Positions 53,601 through 62,966 of a stretch of DNA of 64,000 nt are shown one piece after another; position 1 is the stretch's first letter, and each line of letters begins with the position of its first letter. Both the position numbers and the translations under genes were made by a program. Source of the stretch: Chondrus crispus (taxonomy: Eukaryota; Rhodophyta; Florideophyceae; Gigartinales; Gigartinaceae); the NCBI RefSeq assembly GCF_000350225.1, contig NW_005178566.1, forward strand, positions 248,001 to 312,000, read 5' to 3'. A model generated the notes under the pieces. The model did no database searches, was not told where the DNA came from, and was given only the letters and a program-made list of their open reading frames with translations.

Positions 53601-54003
53601 ACACCCAGTACTGGCTTCTCATGTCCGCGCACTGGCAGTGAGCGCTGCACCTACCGCACTGCCGGTATCCTGTATAAGACTTGGCCACACAAACCCCGCG
53701 GGCTCCGCTAGAAGTTTGGATTGGAGCTCCGCACCTTCCCGGAGGGGCAGAGACATCACACCATGCGGAGAGGGAACGTGTGGGTATGGCCTCACGTCTG
53801 TAGGTGCCACCCGCCCGAGCTCCCGAGGGTGCAGTGGGCGAAAGGCCGACCGTAGTCGTGAGAATGTTAACGGCCGAAGCTGAGCCCAGAGGGGGACCCA
53901 TGATAGCGGATTTGGCCGGTCTAAAAGTGACAGATGCTCCCTGCAGCTGTCGTGGACGTTGCCGGTGTCTGAAAGACGTCGGCTGCTCGGCTGGGACTGG
54001 CAA
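50617..54003 (-). CDS. 1128-codon orphan frame ending in a gypsy LTR
   Basis: An unbroken minus-strand frame from 54003 to 50617. The last about 25 codons come from LTR sequence. No domain is recognised. The first 650 residues look globular (for example VGWSTSDLMFCGTLSDPFPKG, KGVISVIFDQPLPHLPGWPI in part). Cysteine-rich spots occur near 100-130 (CGRCSAHCQC) and near residue 760 (CSCV...DDCPMCGGSGHL), which may bind zinc. The last third is Gly/Ser/Pro/Ala-rich. No signal peptide or clear membrane segment. It lies in sense orientation directly before an LTR, where extra (env-like or accessory) genes of LTR elements sit, but could be a captured or viral-derived gene. High GC makes long chance frames likelier, yet 1128 codons is far beyond that. 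An element-related fossil is the working call. Confidence 0.5.
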   Translation of the reverse strand: MPVPAEQPTSFRHRQRPRQLQGASVTFRPAKSAIMGPPLGSASAVNILTTTVGLSPTAPSGARAGGTYRREAIPTRSLSAWCDVSAPPGRCGAPIQTSSGARGVCVAKSYTGYRQCGRCSAHCQCADMRSQYWVSTLVDVSPAQAGPHPCNDAPDLSTGYPWFSPSCAATAVLGTDSGEAVPRLTQSPAVRHPWQTVSRVAWPDPAFNWRARQLPSRCEGSRSLLEMGAPDVWRYVGPSSYNTFGKNARANIRENAERGEKFDVTIVEHVCAKACSAYCPWDFVGWSTSDLMFCGTLSDPFPKGVGVEIAGGKLVYRNSGEVIHVKRVSDLSANSWARARRRWRWRAARATRAAGQFIRLVASGRVRLVGETGEFGSRKGVISVIFDQPLPHLPGWPIPAGCCVVDVGGVEWWQDGRTPLTGGCPAVETINTHLYPHGLEPVASGQRVRSLSETAEYGEDFLGVPVERCVPLGEVGPTAVVAREADLASWRAIVVKHGKQEAAADRDHVRGHEIVAGESGRVIAFTQLNLIWEEAVLRQLPRRITSTGLAGLGGAADPVFRVCRSTVYEIIDYGPPGGATTEGAISLGSLLSVAGLDASLAGARAGEEVVLTADRLDGTPRPNPHSGGSDSSLVGSEDLAVRLLEFEGLEEECDGPPAPCQPQTAMRVACRGPYPPSGMGTYDAGSVARVAFDSSKAVLVPAGPVVTEYSLVLEGRERAARGLAEARRAGWAAGLGRGRAIQGNGADGLTSMLCSCVLSLKLVEPGSEDDCPMCGGSGHLIPPPAPLNVAARPPRQHAVPRTPTPPGLADRAAGVAAGDSLGAGSTSVPSDGPDSTDAAVQAGRPAGVGEVSSSCPTEGEHSRLGPAGSYSVDGRPSDCQPALEHQAGGSAGSLPCGVAEVWSGRGIVGRGSAPALRGQSMTDLPRVAGTSCGGGGSSPKGFVLLGAPAADRPASTASIVRPRSSELRSHGSTESWGERRCRAGRAVISGTAQVSGRGHRPLAVRANRVGSVLNSPALVVPGSPTRLLSTGSAEGVQMAAVVLPGRIRVGAAPGTRDSSTPRESSLLRQEGEGATGPPSPRLECAFGLRGADYAAAVRCDPNGCQKEPVAARELGPGQEDGGGHRPCG

Positions 54004-54320
54004 AAGTAACCTTATATTACCTGCTGTCCCAACTAATCCGTGCTAGTGGTAGGCGCACGGACGGGGTGTAGGTTCGCGGCGTAAGCCGAGGCTCTGGCCT
54101 GTTCGACGAACGTAGGCCACCCAGATTAAGCGGGCAATGGTGACTCCCTGTCACTATCGTACCAAGCAATCTGCACAGGTGGCGGGCGCGTGGAATAGGG
54201 GCGCTGAGCTCGTGATGCAGTTGAGGGTGTTGGGGCGGGGGGAGAGAGGGGGGGGCGAGAAGATAAAGAAGACGGCGGTAGTGTGGGGGGCGCGCGGGGG
54301 TCGAGAGGCCAGAGGAGAGG
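54004..54320. other. GC-rich stretch before gypsy C, no gene
   Basis: G-rich (GGGGCGGGGGGAGAGAGG-type) with no supported frame; it could carry the start region of the minus-strand orphan frame. Confidence 0.4.
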
Positions 54321-54366
54321 GGGTTTGAATAAAATCTAAACTGTGAATTTGGAATTTATTCAAACC
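54321..54366. repeat. Fold-back at the left boundary of gypsy C copy 1
   Basis: Perfect 13-bp arms GGGTTTGAATAAA (54321-54333) and TTTATTCAAACCC (54354-54366) around a 20-nt AT-rich loop. Similarity to the gypsy C gag sequence at 59648-60157 begins directly at its right end. Confidence 0.85.
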
Positions 54367-54491
54367 CGCAGTCCCACAGCGCCGGTGTTGAGGCCCCGGA
54401 GTCCCTGAGGTCCCAACGCCGACGCGGGAGCCGGGAGGGAGCCGGCTATAGTCAGGGCCCCGGACTCGGGCCTGAGGAAACAGAGTCCCGT

Positions 54492-55619
54492 GTGCTTCGC
54501 GCCCTAGCCGGAATGAAGGAAATCATGGAAGGCATGCTGACGTCCATGGATAGGACCACGAGTGCAGTTGTGCTTGCGGGAAATGTCATTTCTTCAGCAT
54601 CCACTGCAATCGAATCGCTGCCGGAGAAGCTATCAGCAATGATAGCAGCGGCAGCGGACACCAGGAAGGATCTACAAGTCCCCGGAAGGTCGGAGGCAGA
54701 AGAACTCCCGTCTACGCCCGTGACGAGAGGGGTAATGGAAGTGTCCGATGCGTACCCCTCGGGACAAAGCCCACATACCGGCCGATCAGGGCAAGGGACT
54801 CAGGATTTCTACCCGCTGCACACAGCCTATAAGATATATAGCAGGTCTATGGACGCAGTGCGAGTTTCTAAGCCTGGAGACGCTCGCTTTTTTGCTGCAA
54901 GAAAGGCCTGGAGGAGGCTGTGTAAGGACTTTCCTGTGCAACCTGGACTACATCGCCGACTTCTCGCCTGTGCTTTTAGTGGCACAGCCCTTGCAATTTT
55001 TGAGGACGTTGCGTCCTCGCACCTGGACGCTGATGCATGTGGCCTATGGGACCTCTTGCAGGCGCGAATGTGCAACGCCAGCCACCAAAGGTGTCTGCGA
55101 ATCGCTTTTGACACAATGGCGTGGGAGGAAAGTCGCGAAAATATAACGCAGTTCGCTCAAAGGCTTCGTGCAGCGGCGGTCGCTCTACCAGAAGCTGTTT
55201 CCGATGAACGTTTACTCGACCGCTTCACACAGTCCCTCACGAGACGTTTGAGGGATCATGCGCTCGCCGTGCAGGGTTCTTTTGATGACGTCACCAGTCG
55301 CGTCGCTATGATGAGCGGGACAAAGGGAACCACGCAAAGGGAGACGAAATTCAGATCCGAGCGCGTCCGCGCAATCGTGGATGGCGAGGAATTATCACCG
55401 GATGGGCAGGTGACACGTGATGTTCAAAATAAGTCTCCCGTGCGCCCCACCCCGGAGGAGCGCTTTACGGATGCCCTGTGCTACTACTGTGGCATTAAAG
55501 GCCATATCGCCCGAGACTGCGCTAAGAAGAGGAGAGACAGATCTACTAACTCTGGACGGAGTATGGGGGAAGGGCGCACGGAAGGAAAGGCGGCAGCCCT
55601 TCCGCAAACGCGCAACTAG
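54492..55619 (+). CDS. Gag of gypsy C (copy 1)
   Basis: A 375-codon frame. The coiled N-terminal part (GMKEIMEGMLTSMDRTTSAV) is followed by a Retrotrans_gag-type capsid region (LLQARMCNASHQRCLRIAFD, ENITQFAQRLRAAAVALPEA, LLDRFTQSLTRRLRDHAL) and a CCHC knuckle CYYCGIKGHIARDC near residues 330-343, with a basic tail. Homologous sequence at 59648-60157 shows an additional N-terminus (MTRNRQDRDEEGADPN) that copy 1 lacks at its left boundary. Structural protein of the particle; pol follows after a 38-bp interval. Confidence 0.88.
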   Translation: MLRALAGMKEIMEGMLTSMDRTTSAVVLAGNVISSASTAIESLPEKLSAMIAAAADTRKDLQVPGRSEAEELPSTPVTRGVMEVSDAYPSGQSPHTGRSGQGTQDFYPLHTAYKIYSRSMDAVRVSKPGDARFFAARKAWRRLCKDFPVQPGLHRRLLACAFSGTALAIFEDVASSHLDADACGLWDLLQARMCNASHQRCLRIAFDTMAWEESRENITQFAQRLRAAAVALPEAVSDERLLDRFTQSLTRRLRDHALAVQGSFDDVTSRVAMMSGTKGTTQRETKFRSERVRAIVDGEELSPDGQVTRDVQNKSPVRPTPEERFTDALCYYCGIKGHIARDCAKKRRDRSTNSGRSMGEGRTEGKAAALPQTRN

Positions 55620-55657
55620 CTGCCGCTGGCGACCAGGGCACACACGTTCACGAGGGT

Positions 55658-58600
55658 GTGTGCCGATGCGTGGGTACGCGTCGGGACGTGAACGACGACA
55701 TCGTCGCTCGCATAAGGGCTGGAGGCAGGGACGTATGGGCACCTATCGACACCGGGGCAAGGTCGATCTGGGTTGATCGATTGTGGTTCGAGGGAGTGGG
55801 TGGCACCTGGAAACCGAGCGGTGAAGGTGCACACGCAGCTGATGGGCACGAGATCGAGGTTTGTGGACAAGGCCGCCTCAAGTTTCGGCTATGGGGAACG
55901 ACGTTCGAGGAACCGGTGAGGGTGGCGGCGCGTCTACCGAGCAAGACCCTCCTGGGTAGCCGGTTCTGGCGGCAGTACGGGTTGATACTCAACCTTGCAA
56001 CTCATCGAGCAAGGATCTGGGTGGACCGAAGGCTGGTCCGCGGAAGGGTAACGAGGAGACCGGGGAGGTCTGTAGATGCCGAGATTGCGGCCGCCATCAA
56101 TGACGCCGATGTCGATGGGGCGATAAAGGATATGGACTTGTCCCAGTTTCACCCCGAGCGTGGCGAGCAGGAAAGACTGCGCAAGGTTCTTTGGGCCAGA
56201 CGCCTGGTGTTCAAAGGAATGGGCAAAATCAGGGGGGTCAAGAACCAGATCAAGTTGGTCGATGGCTCCAAGCCCGTTTGTTGTCCAGTAAGGAGGAGGT
56301 CTCCTCGTGAGGAGGAAGTCGAGCGCGAGGCGATGGAAAGGCTGGTAAAACTAGGTGTTGTTGAACCAGCGACATCACCATGGGCGGCCTGTAACGTCTT
56401 CGTCAAGAAAAAGGACGGGAGTGTGCGTGTCACCTCCGACTTCCGAGAATTGAACGCGCTCACGGTTACGGACACCTACCCAATGGAAGATGTCCGGGCT
56501 ACGCTCGACTGGATGGCCAGCAAGACAGTATTTTCCACCTTTGACCTCAAGGACGGATTTTTCCAGATTGAGTTGGAGGAGGGGTCGAGAAATCTCACAG
56601 CGATACGCACTGTATTGGGACTGCTGCGATATACGAGACTACCGCAGGGGCTCAAGAACTCTCCAGCAGTGTTCCAGAGGGCTGTCAATGTCATACTCGG
56701 GAATCGAAAGGGGGTCGATATTTGGGCATTCATGGACGACGTGAGCCTTGGGACGGCTACAGTGGAGGAACATCTTAAGTCCGTGGACTCGGCACTCAAG
56801 ACGTTCTTTGATGCCGGAGCCAGACTCAAACTGGCAAAGTGTCAGTTCGGCGTCCGTAGTGTCGAAATCCTTGGCCACAGGATTGACGAGAACGGGACCA
56901 AGCCATCCGACGCGCACGTGTCCGCTGTGAGGAAGCTCGTCGAGCCTGGCGGAGGTGAGGAACTGATGCGATTTTTGGGCCTCATGAATTACTTTGCGGA
57001 ATTCATTGACCACTTCGCTGAGATCGCTGCCCCCCTTCACGACGCCCTAAGGGGAACCGGCTTCAACCGCAAGAAGAAGAGGGGGCAGAAGCTCATCATC
57101 CCGGATTGGCATTCCCGCTGGGGGCCAAGGCAGAAGGCAGCCTGGCAAGAGCTGAAGGAATCTCTAAGCGATCCGGATGTGCTGGCTCCTCCACGAAGGG
57201 GCGCCGGGAAGAAACTGATGACCGACGCCAGCTCATACGGGCTGGGGGGCGTCCTGCTGCAGATGGAAACCAACGGAAATTGGCGCCCCATTGCATTCAC
57301 GAGCCGCAAGCTCACAGACGCAGAGCGAAAATTCACTGTCACAGAAAAAGAGTGTCTCGCCGTTGTTCACGCCCTCAGGAAGTGGAGGTTCTACCTCCAC
57401 GGCGAGGTGGATGTGCTTGTCGTCACGGACCACTGTTCGCTCAAATGGTTGATGAGCTTGAGAGAGCCCCGCGGTAGGCTGGCTCGCTGGATGGTGGACG
57501 TTCAGGACTTCGACTTTACAGTCAAGTATGAACCTGGAAGAGCACTTGTCGTCCCCGACTCCCTCAGTAGAGACTCAGTGGAGAAGCCGCTGTGCCAGCC
57601 ATGCCACAAGGGGATCTCGCACGATGCTGCTGGCGAGACCGTTTCGGCCCTGATGGACGTCGGGTCACTTGGAGGGGGACCGTCGAGCGCCGAGCTGCGG
57701 AAAGCCTACGGGGAACAGTTCGGAGATGTCTTTCGATACGCGCAAGAAGGGCGTAGGAAAGGATATCACGTGGATGGAACCGGGATACTCTGCAAGGACG
57801 TGTGCGGAAATGCGGCAATAGTTGTCCCCACGAGGCTGGTGGCACCAATCCTGGACCAAGTACACGGGTCGCGTCTCAGCGGCCATTACGGTCTAAGGCG
57901 GACTTCGAAACGCCTTCAGGGACTGTACTGGTGGAAGGGATGGCGAAGGGACGTGGAGCAGAAGTTGGAACGATGCGTCGCGTGCACGGCGGTTAAGGGG
58001 TGGAAACCGGGAAAGCATGCCGGTTTAGTCCAATATCATCCGCAGCGAAGGTTCGAGCAGGTGGCCGTCGATGTCCAGACAGTGACCCCCCGGACAGGGT
58101 CTGGCAATATCAAGATTCTGGTCTTAATTGACACATTCACTCGCTTTGCACGTGCAGTGCCGGTGCCGGACGAGCGAGCCGACACTGTAGCAAGAGCGAT
58201 CCTGGACGAGTGGGTATCAATATTCGGACCTATGGAGACGATGCTCTCTGACAGAGGCCCGAATTTTATTGGCAGCGTCGTCAGCGCCATGGCAGCTCAG
58301 CTAGGAGTGAAGCAGGTGCGCACCTCCCGGCTCCATCCTCACGGCAACGGGTGCGTGGAGAGATGGAACCGGACGTTGGCGAGGGACCTCGCCTGCTTTG
58401 TAGGCACCGGTAATCAGGACTGGGACGCGCATGTATCGTTGGCGTGTTTCCGATACAACACAGGGGTGCACGAAGCAACTGGGATCACCCCCTACGAAGC
58501 CATGTTTGGTGTGCAGGCCTATATGGCTTGGGGGGCGGAGGAGACCTGGAGAGTGGCTGGTGAACCCTACAACATCACTGGACATCTCCAGGCGTTGCAT

Positions 58601-58768
58601 AAGAGACTCGTTCAGAAGGGTACGGAGGCGCGAGGAAGGGCAGCCAAGCAATACAACAAGGATGTGCGGTTCGTGAACTTCGAAATTGGGTCCCGCGTTC
58701 TGGTTTGGTCCCCTGAGCTTTCATCTAAGGAGGGCAAGAAGATCATTCCAGCCTGGCTTGAACCGTAA
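55658..58768 (+). CDS. Pol of gypsy C (copy 1): protease, RT, RNase H, integrase
   Basis: A 1036-codon frame. Protease with APIDTGARS near residue 31 and LLGSRFW near 96. Reverse transcriptase about 245-400 (VTSDFRELNALTV, LPQGLKNSPAVFQ, FMDD-type box near 358). RNase H from about 521 (MTDASSYGLGGVLL, TVTEKECLAVVHALRKWRF). Integrase zinc finger about 738-780 (HYGLRRTSKRL..C..C) and core residues D near 803 (VAVDVQT), D near 862 (MLSDRGPNF), E near 899 (GCVERWNRT). A related C-terminal stretch (VLSPVGYMLRSEIG, 58772-59122) follows. No chromodomain was recognised, unlike element B, so B and C are different lineages. Looks whole or nearly so. Confidence 0.92.
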   Translation: MCRCVGTRRDVNDDIVARIRAGGRDVWAPIDTGARSIWVDRLWFEGVGGTWKPSGEGAHAADGHEIEVCGQGRLKFRLWGTTFEEPVRVAARLPSKTLLGSRFWRQYGLILNLATHRARIWVDRRLVRGRVTRRPGRSVDAEIAAAINDADVDGAIKDMDLSQFHPERGEQERLRKVLWARRLVFKGMGKIRGVKNQIKLVDGSKPVCCPVRRRSPREEEVEREAMERLVKLGVVEPATSPWAACNVFVKKKDGSVRVTSDFRELNALTVTDTYPMEDVRATLDWMASKTVFSTFDLKDGFFQIELEEGSRNLTAIRTVLGLLRYTRLPQGLKNSPAVFQRAVNVILGNRKGVDIWAFMDDVSLGTATVEEHLKSVDSALKTFFDAGARLKLAKCQFGVRSVEILGHRIDENGTKPSDAHVSAVRKLVEPGGGEELMRFLGLMNYFAEFIDHFAEIAAPLHDALRGTGFNRKKKRGQKLIIPDWHSRWGPRQKAAWQELKESLSDPDVLAPPRRGAGKKLMTDASSYGLGGVLLQMETNGNWRPIAFTSRKLTDAERKFTVTEKECLAVVHALRKWRFYLHGEVDVLVVTDHCSLKWLMSLREPRGRLARWMVDVQDFDFTVKYEPGRALVVPDSLSRDSVEKPLCQPCHKGISHDAAGETVSALMDVGSLGGGPSSAELRKAYGEQFGDVFRYAQEGRRKGYHVDGTGILCKDVCGNAAIVVPTRLVAPILDQVHGSRLSGHYGLRRTSKRLQGLYWWKGWRRDVEQKLERCVACTAVKGWKPGKHAGLVQYHPQRRFEQVAVDVQTVTPRTGSGNIKILVLIDTFTRFARAVPVPDERADTVARAILDEWVSIFGPMETMLSDRGPNFIGSVVSAMAAQLGVKQVRTSRLHPHGNGCVERWNRTLARDLACFVGTGNQDWDAHVSLACFRYNTGVHEATGITPYEAMFGVQAYMAWGAEETWRVAGEPYNITGHLQALHKRLVQKGTEARGRAAKQYNKDVRFVNFEIGSRVLVWSPELSSKEGKKIIPAWLEP

Positions 58769-59151
58769 CGTGTGGAGCAAGTGCTCTCCCCTGTTGGCTA
58801 CATGCTGCGATCTGAGATTGGAAACAAGGTTGCGCGTGTACACGCAAATCGGATGCGTAAGATATCGGAACTGGCGCGCCAAACCTCAGATGCAAGAAAT
58901 GGGGTGTTTCCAGACGCCATACGACTCCTCCGTCGCATGCAAGACACGCGTGTGGAGATCGACAACGTGACCGGTAACAGGACAAGGTGGTTCAAGGTGC
59001 AGATTGCGGGACGCAGGTCGCCAAGGTGGACACGTGAGGATGATTTACCGGAGGTAATCGTGAACCTATTCGACAATGGGGCAATTGCAACGTCTCCCCA
59101 TCATCCACCGGAGGGACAGTAGGCTGACTGGACTTCTCATGGCAGAGGCAC

Positions 59152-59166
59152 CGGAAAAGGGACGAG
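59152..59166 (+). promoter_or_regulatory. Polypurine tract of gypsy C
   Basis: GGAAAAGGGACGAG directly precedes the TG start of the 3' LTR, the place of the plus-strand primer in LTR elements. Confidence 0.6.
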
Positions 59167-59647
59167 TGTTACGGATGAACCCAGGTGCCACGTGGCAAGG
59201 TGGACACGCGTAAGGCGAATCAAAGCGGACACGGCCGGAACCGAGGCGTACCAACCGAAAGGCAGTAGAAGTGGCGGGATCATGCGCGTGGGGAACTGTC
59301 GGTGGTAGACAGAAGAAGGATGAAGGGAAACCCGTGGCTGCGAGGGAACTTGGGCCGGGACAAGAAGACGGGGGAGGCCACCGGCCGTGTGGGTGAAAGG
59401 AAAGGAGCAGAAGGAGGGCGCCAGGACTGGGGCAGAGGGAAGCTGAAGGGAAAGGGGGCGCCAGGAGAGGTCGGGGGAAGAGAGGACAGCCCCCGGGCAT
59501 AGATTACTTAAGAGCCGTCCCTGGAGCAGATAGGGAAGGGGATGGTGCCATGCTGCCAGCAGCAGACTTGTGAAGAATAAAGAAGAAGACGAGTGGATTC
59601 TCGTTGGCACAGGTCGCTCAGTATCTCGCGGAGAAATTGCGGCAACA
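59167..59647 (+). repeat. 3' LTR of gypsy C copy 1
   Basis: 481 bp, starts TGTTACGG and ends GCGGCAACA. It contains a polyadenylation-like AATAAA at 59576-59581 and CTTAAGAG upstream of it. Its right two thirds match 50380-50692 in reverse, with a small length difference near 59545. Confidence 0.85.
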
Positions 59648-60244
59648 TTGTCACGGGCGTAGACGGGAGTTCTTCTGCCTCCGACCTTCCGGGGACTTGT
59701 AGATCCTTCCTGGTGTCCGCTGCCGCTGCTATCATTCTGATAGCTTCTCCGGCAGCGATTCGATTGCAGTGGATGCTGAAGAAATGACATTTCCCGCAAG
59801 CACAACTGCACTCGTGGTCCTATCCATGGACGTCAGCATGTCTTCCATGATCTCCTTCATTCCGGCTACGGCGCGAAGGACACGGGCCTCTGTTTCCTCA
59901 GGCCCGAGTCCGGGGCCCTGACTATAGCCGGCTCCCTCCCCGCTCCCGCGTCGGCGTTGGGACCTCAGGGACTGCGGGGCCTCAACACCGGCGCTGTGCG
60001 ACTGCGGGGTCTCATACGTGAGCCCAGCCGGACGACTCTCCGTTGCATTGGTCACAGGACTGATTTCGCCCACTTGGTCTCCTTCCCTGCGATTCGAGCG
60101 TACTGCAGTGTTAGGATCCGCACCTTCCTCGTCCCGGTCCTGACGATTGCGCGTCATGATGAGAAAAGACGCCCCTTGTTCTTAGCCTCTTCCAATCCAG
60201 GCAGACCGATTGCAAAGCTCCGCGATCTTACAAGCTTGTAATGT
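59648..60244 (-). mobile_element. Gypsy C fragment (copy 3): leader and gag start
   Basis: Read on the minus strand, a leader (60244-60158) precedes a gag N-terminus starting MTRNRQDRDEEG at 60157. This continues to the LTR edge at 59648. It abuts copy 2 pol at 60245 and the copy 1 LTR at 59647, so both ends are junctions. Fragment only; broken. Confidence 0.8.
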
Positions 60245-62928
60245 TGAGGATGGAGCGGGGAGGTGCGCACCTGCTTCACTCCTAGCTGAGCTGCCATGGC
60301 GCTGACGACGCTGCCAATAAAATTCGGGCCTCTGTCAGAGAGCATCGTCTCCATAGGTCCGAATATTGATACCCACTCGTCCAGGATCGCTCTTGCTACA
60401 GTGTCGGCTCGCTCGTCCGGCACCGGCACTGCACGTGCAAAGCGAGTGAATGTGTCAATTAAGACCAGAATCTTGATATTGCCAGACCCTGTCCGGGGGG
60501 TCACTGTCTGGACATCGACGGCCACCTGCTCGAACCTTCGCTGCGGATGATATTGGACTAAACCGGCATGCTTTCCCGGTTTCCACCCCTTAACCGCCGT
60601 GCACGCGACGCATCGTTCCAACTTCTGCTCCACGTCCCTTCGCCATCCCTTCCACCAGTACAGTCCCTGAAGGCGTTTCGAAGTCCGCCTTAGACCGTAA
60701 TGGCCGCTGAGACGCGACCCGTGTACTTGGTCCAGGATTGGTGCCACCAGCCTCGTGGGGACAACTATTGCCGCATTTCCGCACACGTCCTTGCAGAGTA
60801 TCCCGGTTCCATCCACGTGATATCCTTTCCTACGCCCTTCTTGCGCGTATCGAAAGACATCTCCGAACTGTTCCCCGTAGGCTTTCCGCAGCTCGGCGCT
60901 CGACGGTCCCCCTCCAAGTGACCCGACGTCCATCAGGGCCGAAACGGTCTCGCCAGCAGCATCGTGCGAGATCCCCTTGTGGCATGGCTGGCACAGCGGC
61001 TTCTCCACTGAGTCTCTACTGAGGGAGTCGGGGACGACAAGTGCTCTTCCAGGTTCATACTTGACTGTAAAGTCGAAGTCCTGAACGTCCACCATCCAGC
61101 GAGCCAGCCTACCGCGGGGCTCTCTCAAGCTCATCAACCATTTGAGCGAACAGTGGTCCGTGACGACAAGCACATCCACCTCGCCGTGGAGGTAGAACCT
61201 CCACTTCCTGAGGGCGTGAACAACGGCGAGACACTCTTTTTCTGTGACAGTGAATTTTCGCTCTGCGTCTGTGAGCTTGCGGCTCGTGAATGCAATGGGG
61301 CGCCAATTTCCGTTGGTTTCCATCTGCAGCAGGACGCCCCCCAGCCCGTATGAGCTGGCGTCGGTCATCAGTTTCTTCCCGGCGCCCCTTCGTGGAGGAG
61401 CCAGCACATCCGGATCGCTTAGAGATTCCTTCAGCTCTTGCCAGGCTGCCTTCTGCCTTGGCCCCCAGCGGGAATGCCAATCCGGGATGATGAGCTTCTG
61501 CCCCCTCTTCTTCTTGCGGTTGAAGCCGGTTCCCCTTAGGGCGTCGTGAAGGGGGGCAGCGATCTCAGCGAAGTGGTCAATGAATTCCGCAAAGTAATTC
61601 ATGAGGCCCAAAAATCGCATCAGTTCCTCACCTCCGCCAGGCTCGACGAGCTTCCTCACAGCGGACACGTGCGCGTCGGATGGCTTGGTCCCGTTCTCGT
61701 CAATCCTGTGGCCAAGGATTTCGACACTACGGACGCCGAACTGACACTTTGCCAGTTTGAGTCTGGCTCCGGCATCAAAGAACGTCTTGAGTGCCGAGTC
61801 CACGGACTTAAGATGTTCCTCCACTGTAGCCGTCCCAAGGCTCACGTCGTCCATGAATGCCCAAATATCGACCCCCTTTCGATTCCCGAGTATGACATTG
61901 ACAGCCCTCTGGAACACTGCTGGAGAGTTCTTGAGCCCCTGCGGTAGTCTCGTATATCGCAGCAGTCCCAATACAGTGCGTATCGCTGTGAGATTTCTCG
62001 ACCCCTCCTCCAACTCAATCTGGAAAAATCCGTCCTTGAGGTCAAAGGTGGAAAATACTGTCTTGCTGGCCATCCAGTCGAGCGTAGCCCGGACATCTTC
62101 CATTGGGTAGGTGTCCGTAACCGTGAGCGCGTTCAATTCTCGGAAGTCGGAGGTGACACGCACACTCCCGTCCTTTTTCTTGACGAAGACGTTACAGGCC
62201 GCCCATGGTGATGTCGCTGGTTCAACAACACCTAGTTTTACCAGCCTTTCCATCGCCTCGCGCTCGACTTCCTCCTCACGAGGAGACCTCCTCCTTACTG
62301 GACAACAAACGGGCTTGGAGCCATCGACCAACTTGATCTGGTTCTTGACCCCCCTGATTTTGCCCATTCCTTTGAACACCAGGCGTCTGGCCCAAAGAAC
62401 CTTGCGCAGTCTTTCCTGCTCGCCACGCTCGGGGTGAAACTGGGACAAGTCCATATCCTTTATCGCCCCATCGACATCGGCGTCATTGATGGCGGCCGCA
62501 ATCTCGGCATCTACAGACCTCCCCGGTCTCCTCGTTACCCTTCCGCGGACCAGCCTTCGGTCCACCCAGATCCTTGCTCGATGAGTTGCAAGGTTGAGTA
62601 TCAACCCGTACTGCCGCCAGAACCGGCTACCCAGGAGGGTCTTGCTCGGTAGACGCGCCGCCACCCTCACCGGTTCCTCGAACGTCGTTCCCCATAGCCG
62701 AAACTTGAGGCGGCCTTGTCCACAAACCTCGATCTCGTGCCCATCAGCTGCGTGTGCACCTTCACCGCTCGGTTTCCAGGTGCCACCCACTCCCTCGAAC
62801 CACAATCGATCAACCCAGATCGACCTTGCCCCGGTGTCGATAGGTGCCCATACGTCCCTGCCTCCAGCCCTTATGCGAGCGACGATGTCGTCGTTCACGT
62901 CCCGACGCGTACCCACGCATCGGCACAC
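60245..62928 (-). pseudogene. Pol of gypsy C copy 2, partial
   Basis: Protease, reverse transcriptase, RNase H and the first two thirds of integrase are present and the same as in copy 1 (APIDTGARS, FMDD-type box, TDASSYG, VAVDVQT, LSDRGPN). The coding sequence then joins copy 3 leader at 60245. Fossil: one junction, otherwise very fresh. Confidence 0.88.
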
Positions 62929-62966
62929 ACCCTCGTGAACGTGTGTGCCCTGGTCGCCAGCGGCAG

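Larger units (their letters stand above)
54367..59647 (+). mobile_element. Ty3/gypsy element C, copy 1
   Basis: Contains gag (54492-55619), pol (55658-58768 plus a following C-terminal stretch to 59122), a purine-rich tract (59152-59166) and a 3' LTR (59167-59647). No 5' LTR is seen; the left end joins a fold-back. Nearly identical to copy 2 (60245-64000) in inverted orientation, so the event that made the pair is very recent. Nearly whole in its coding part; about one break. Confidence 0.88.
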
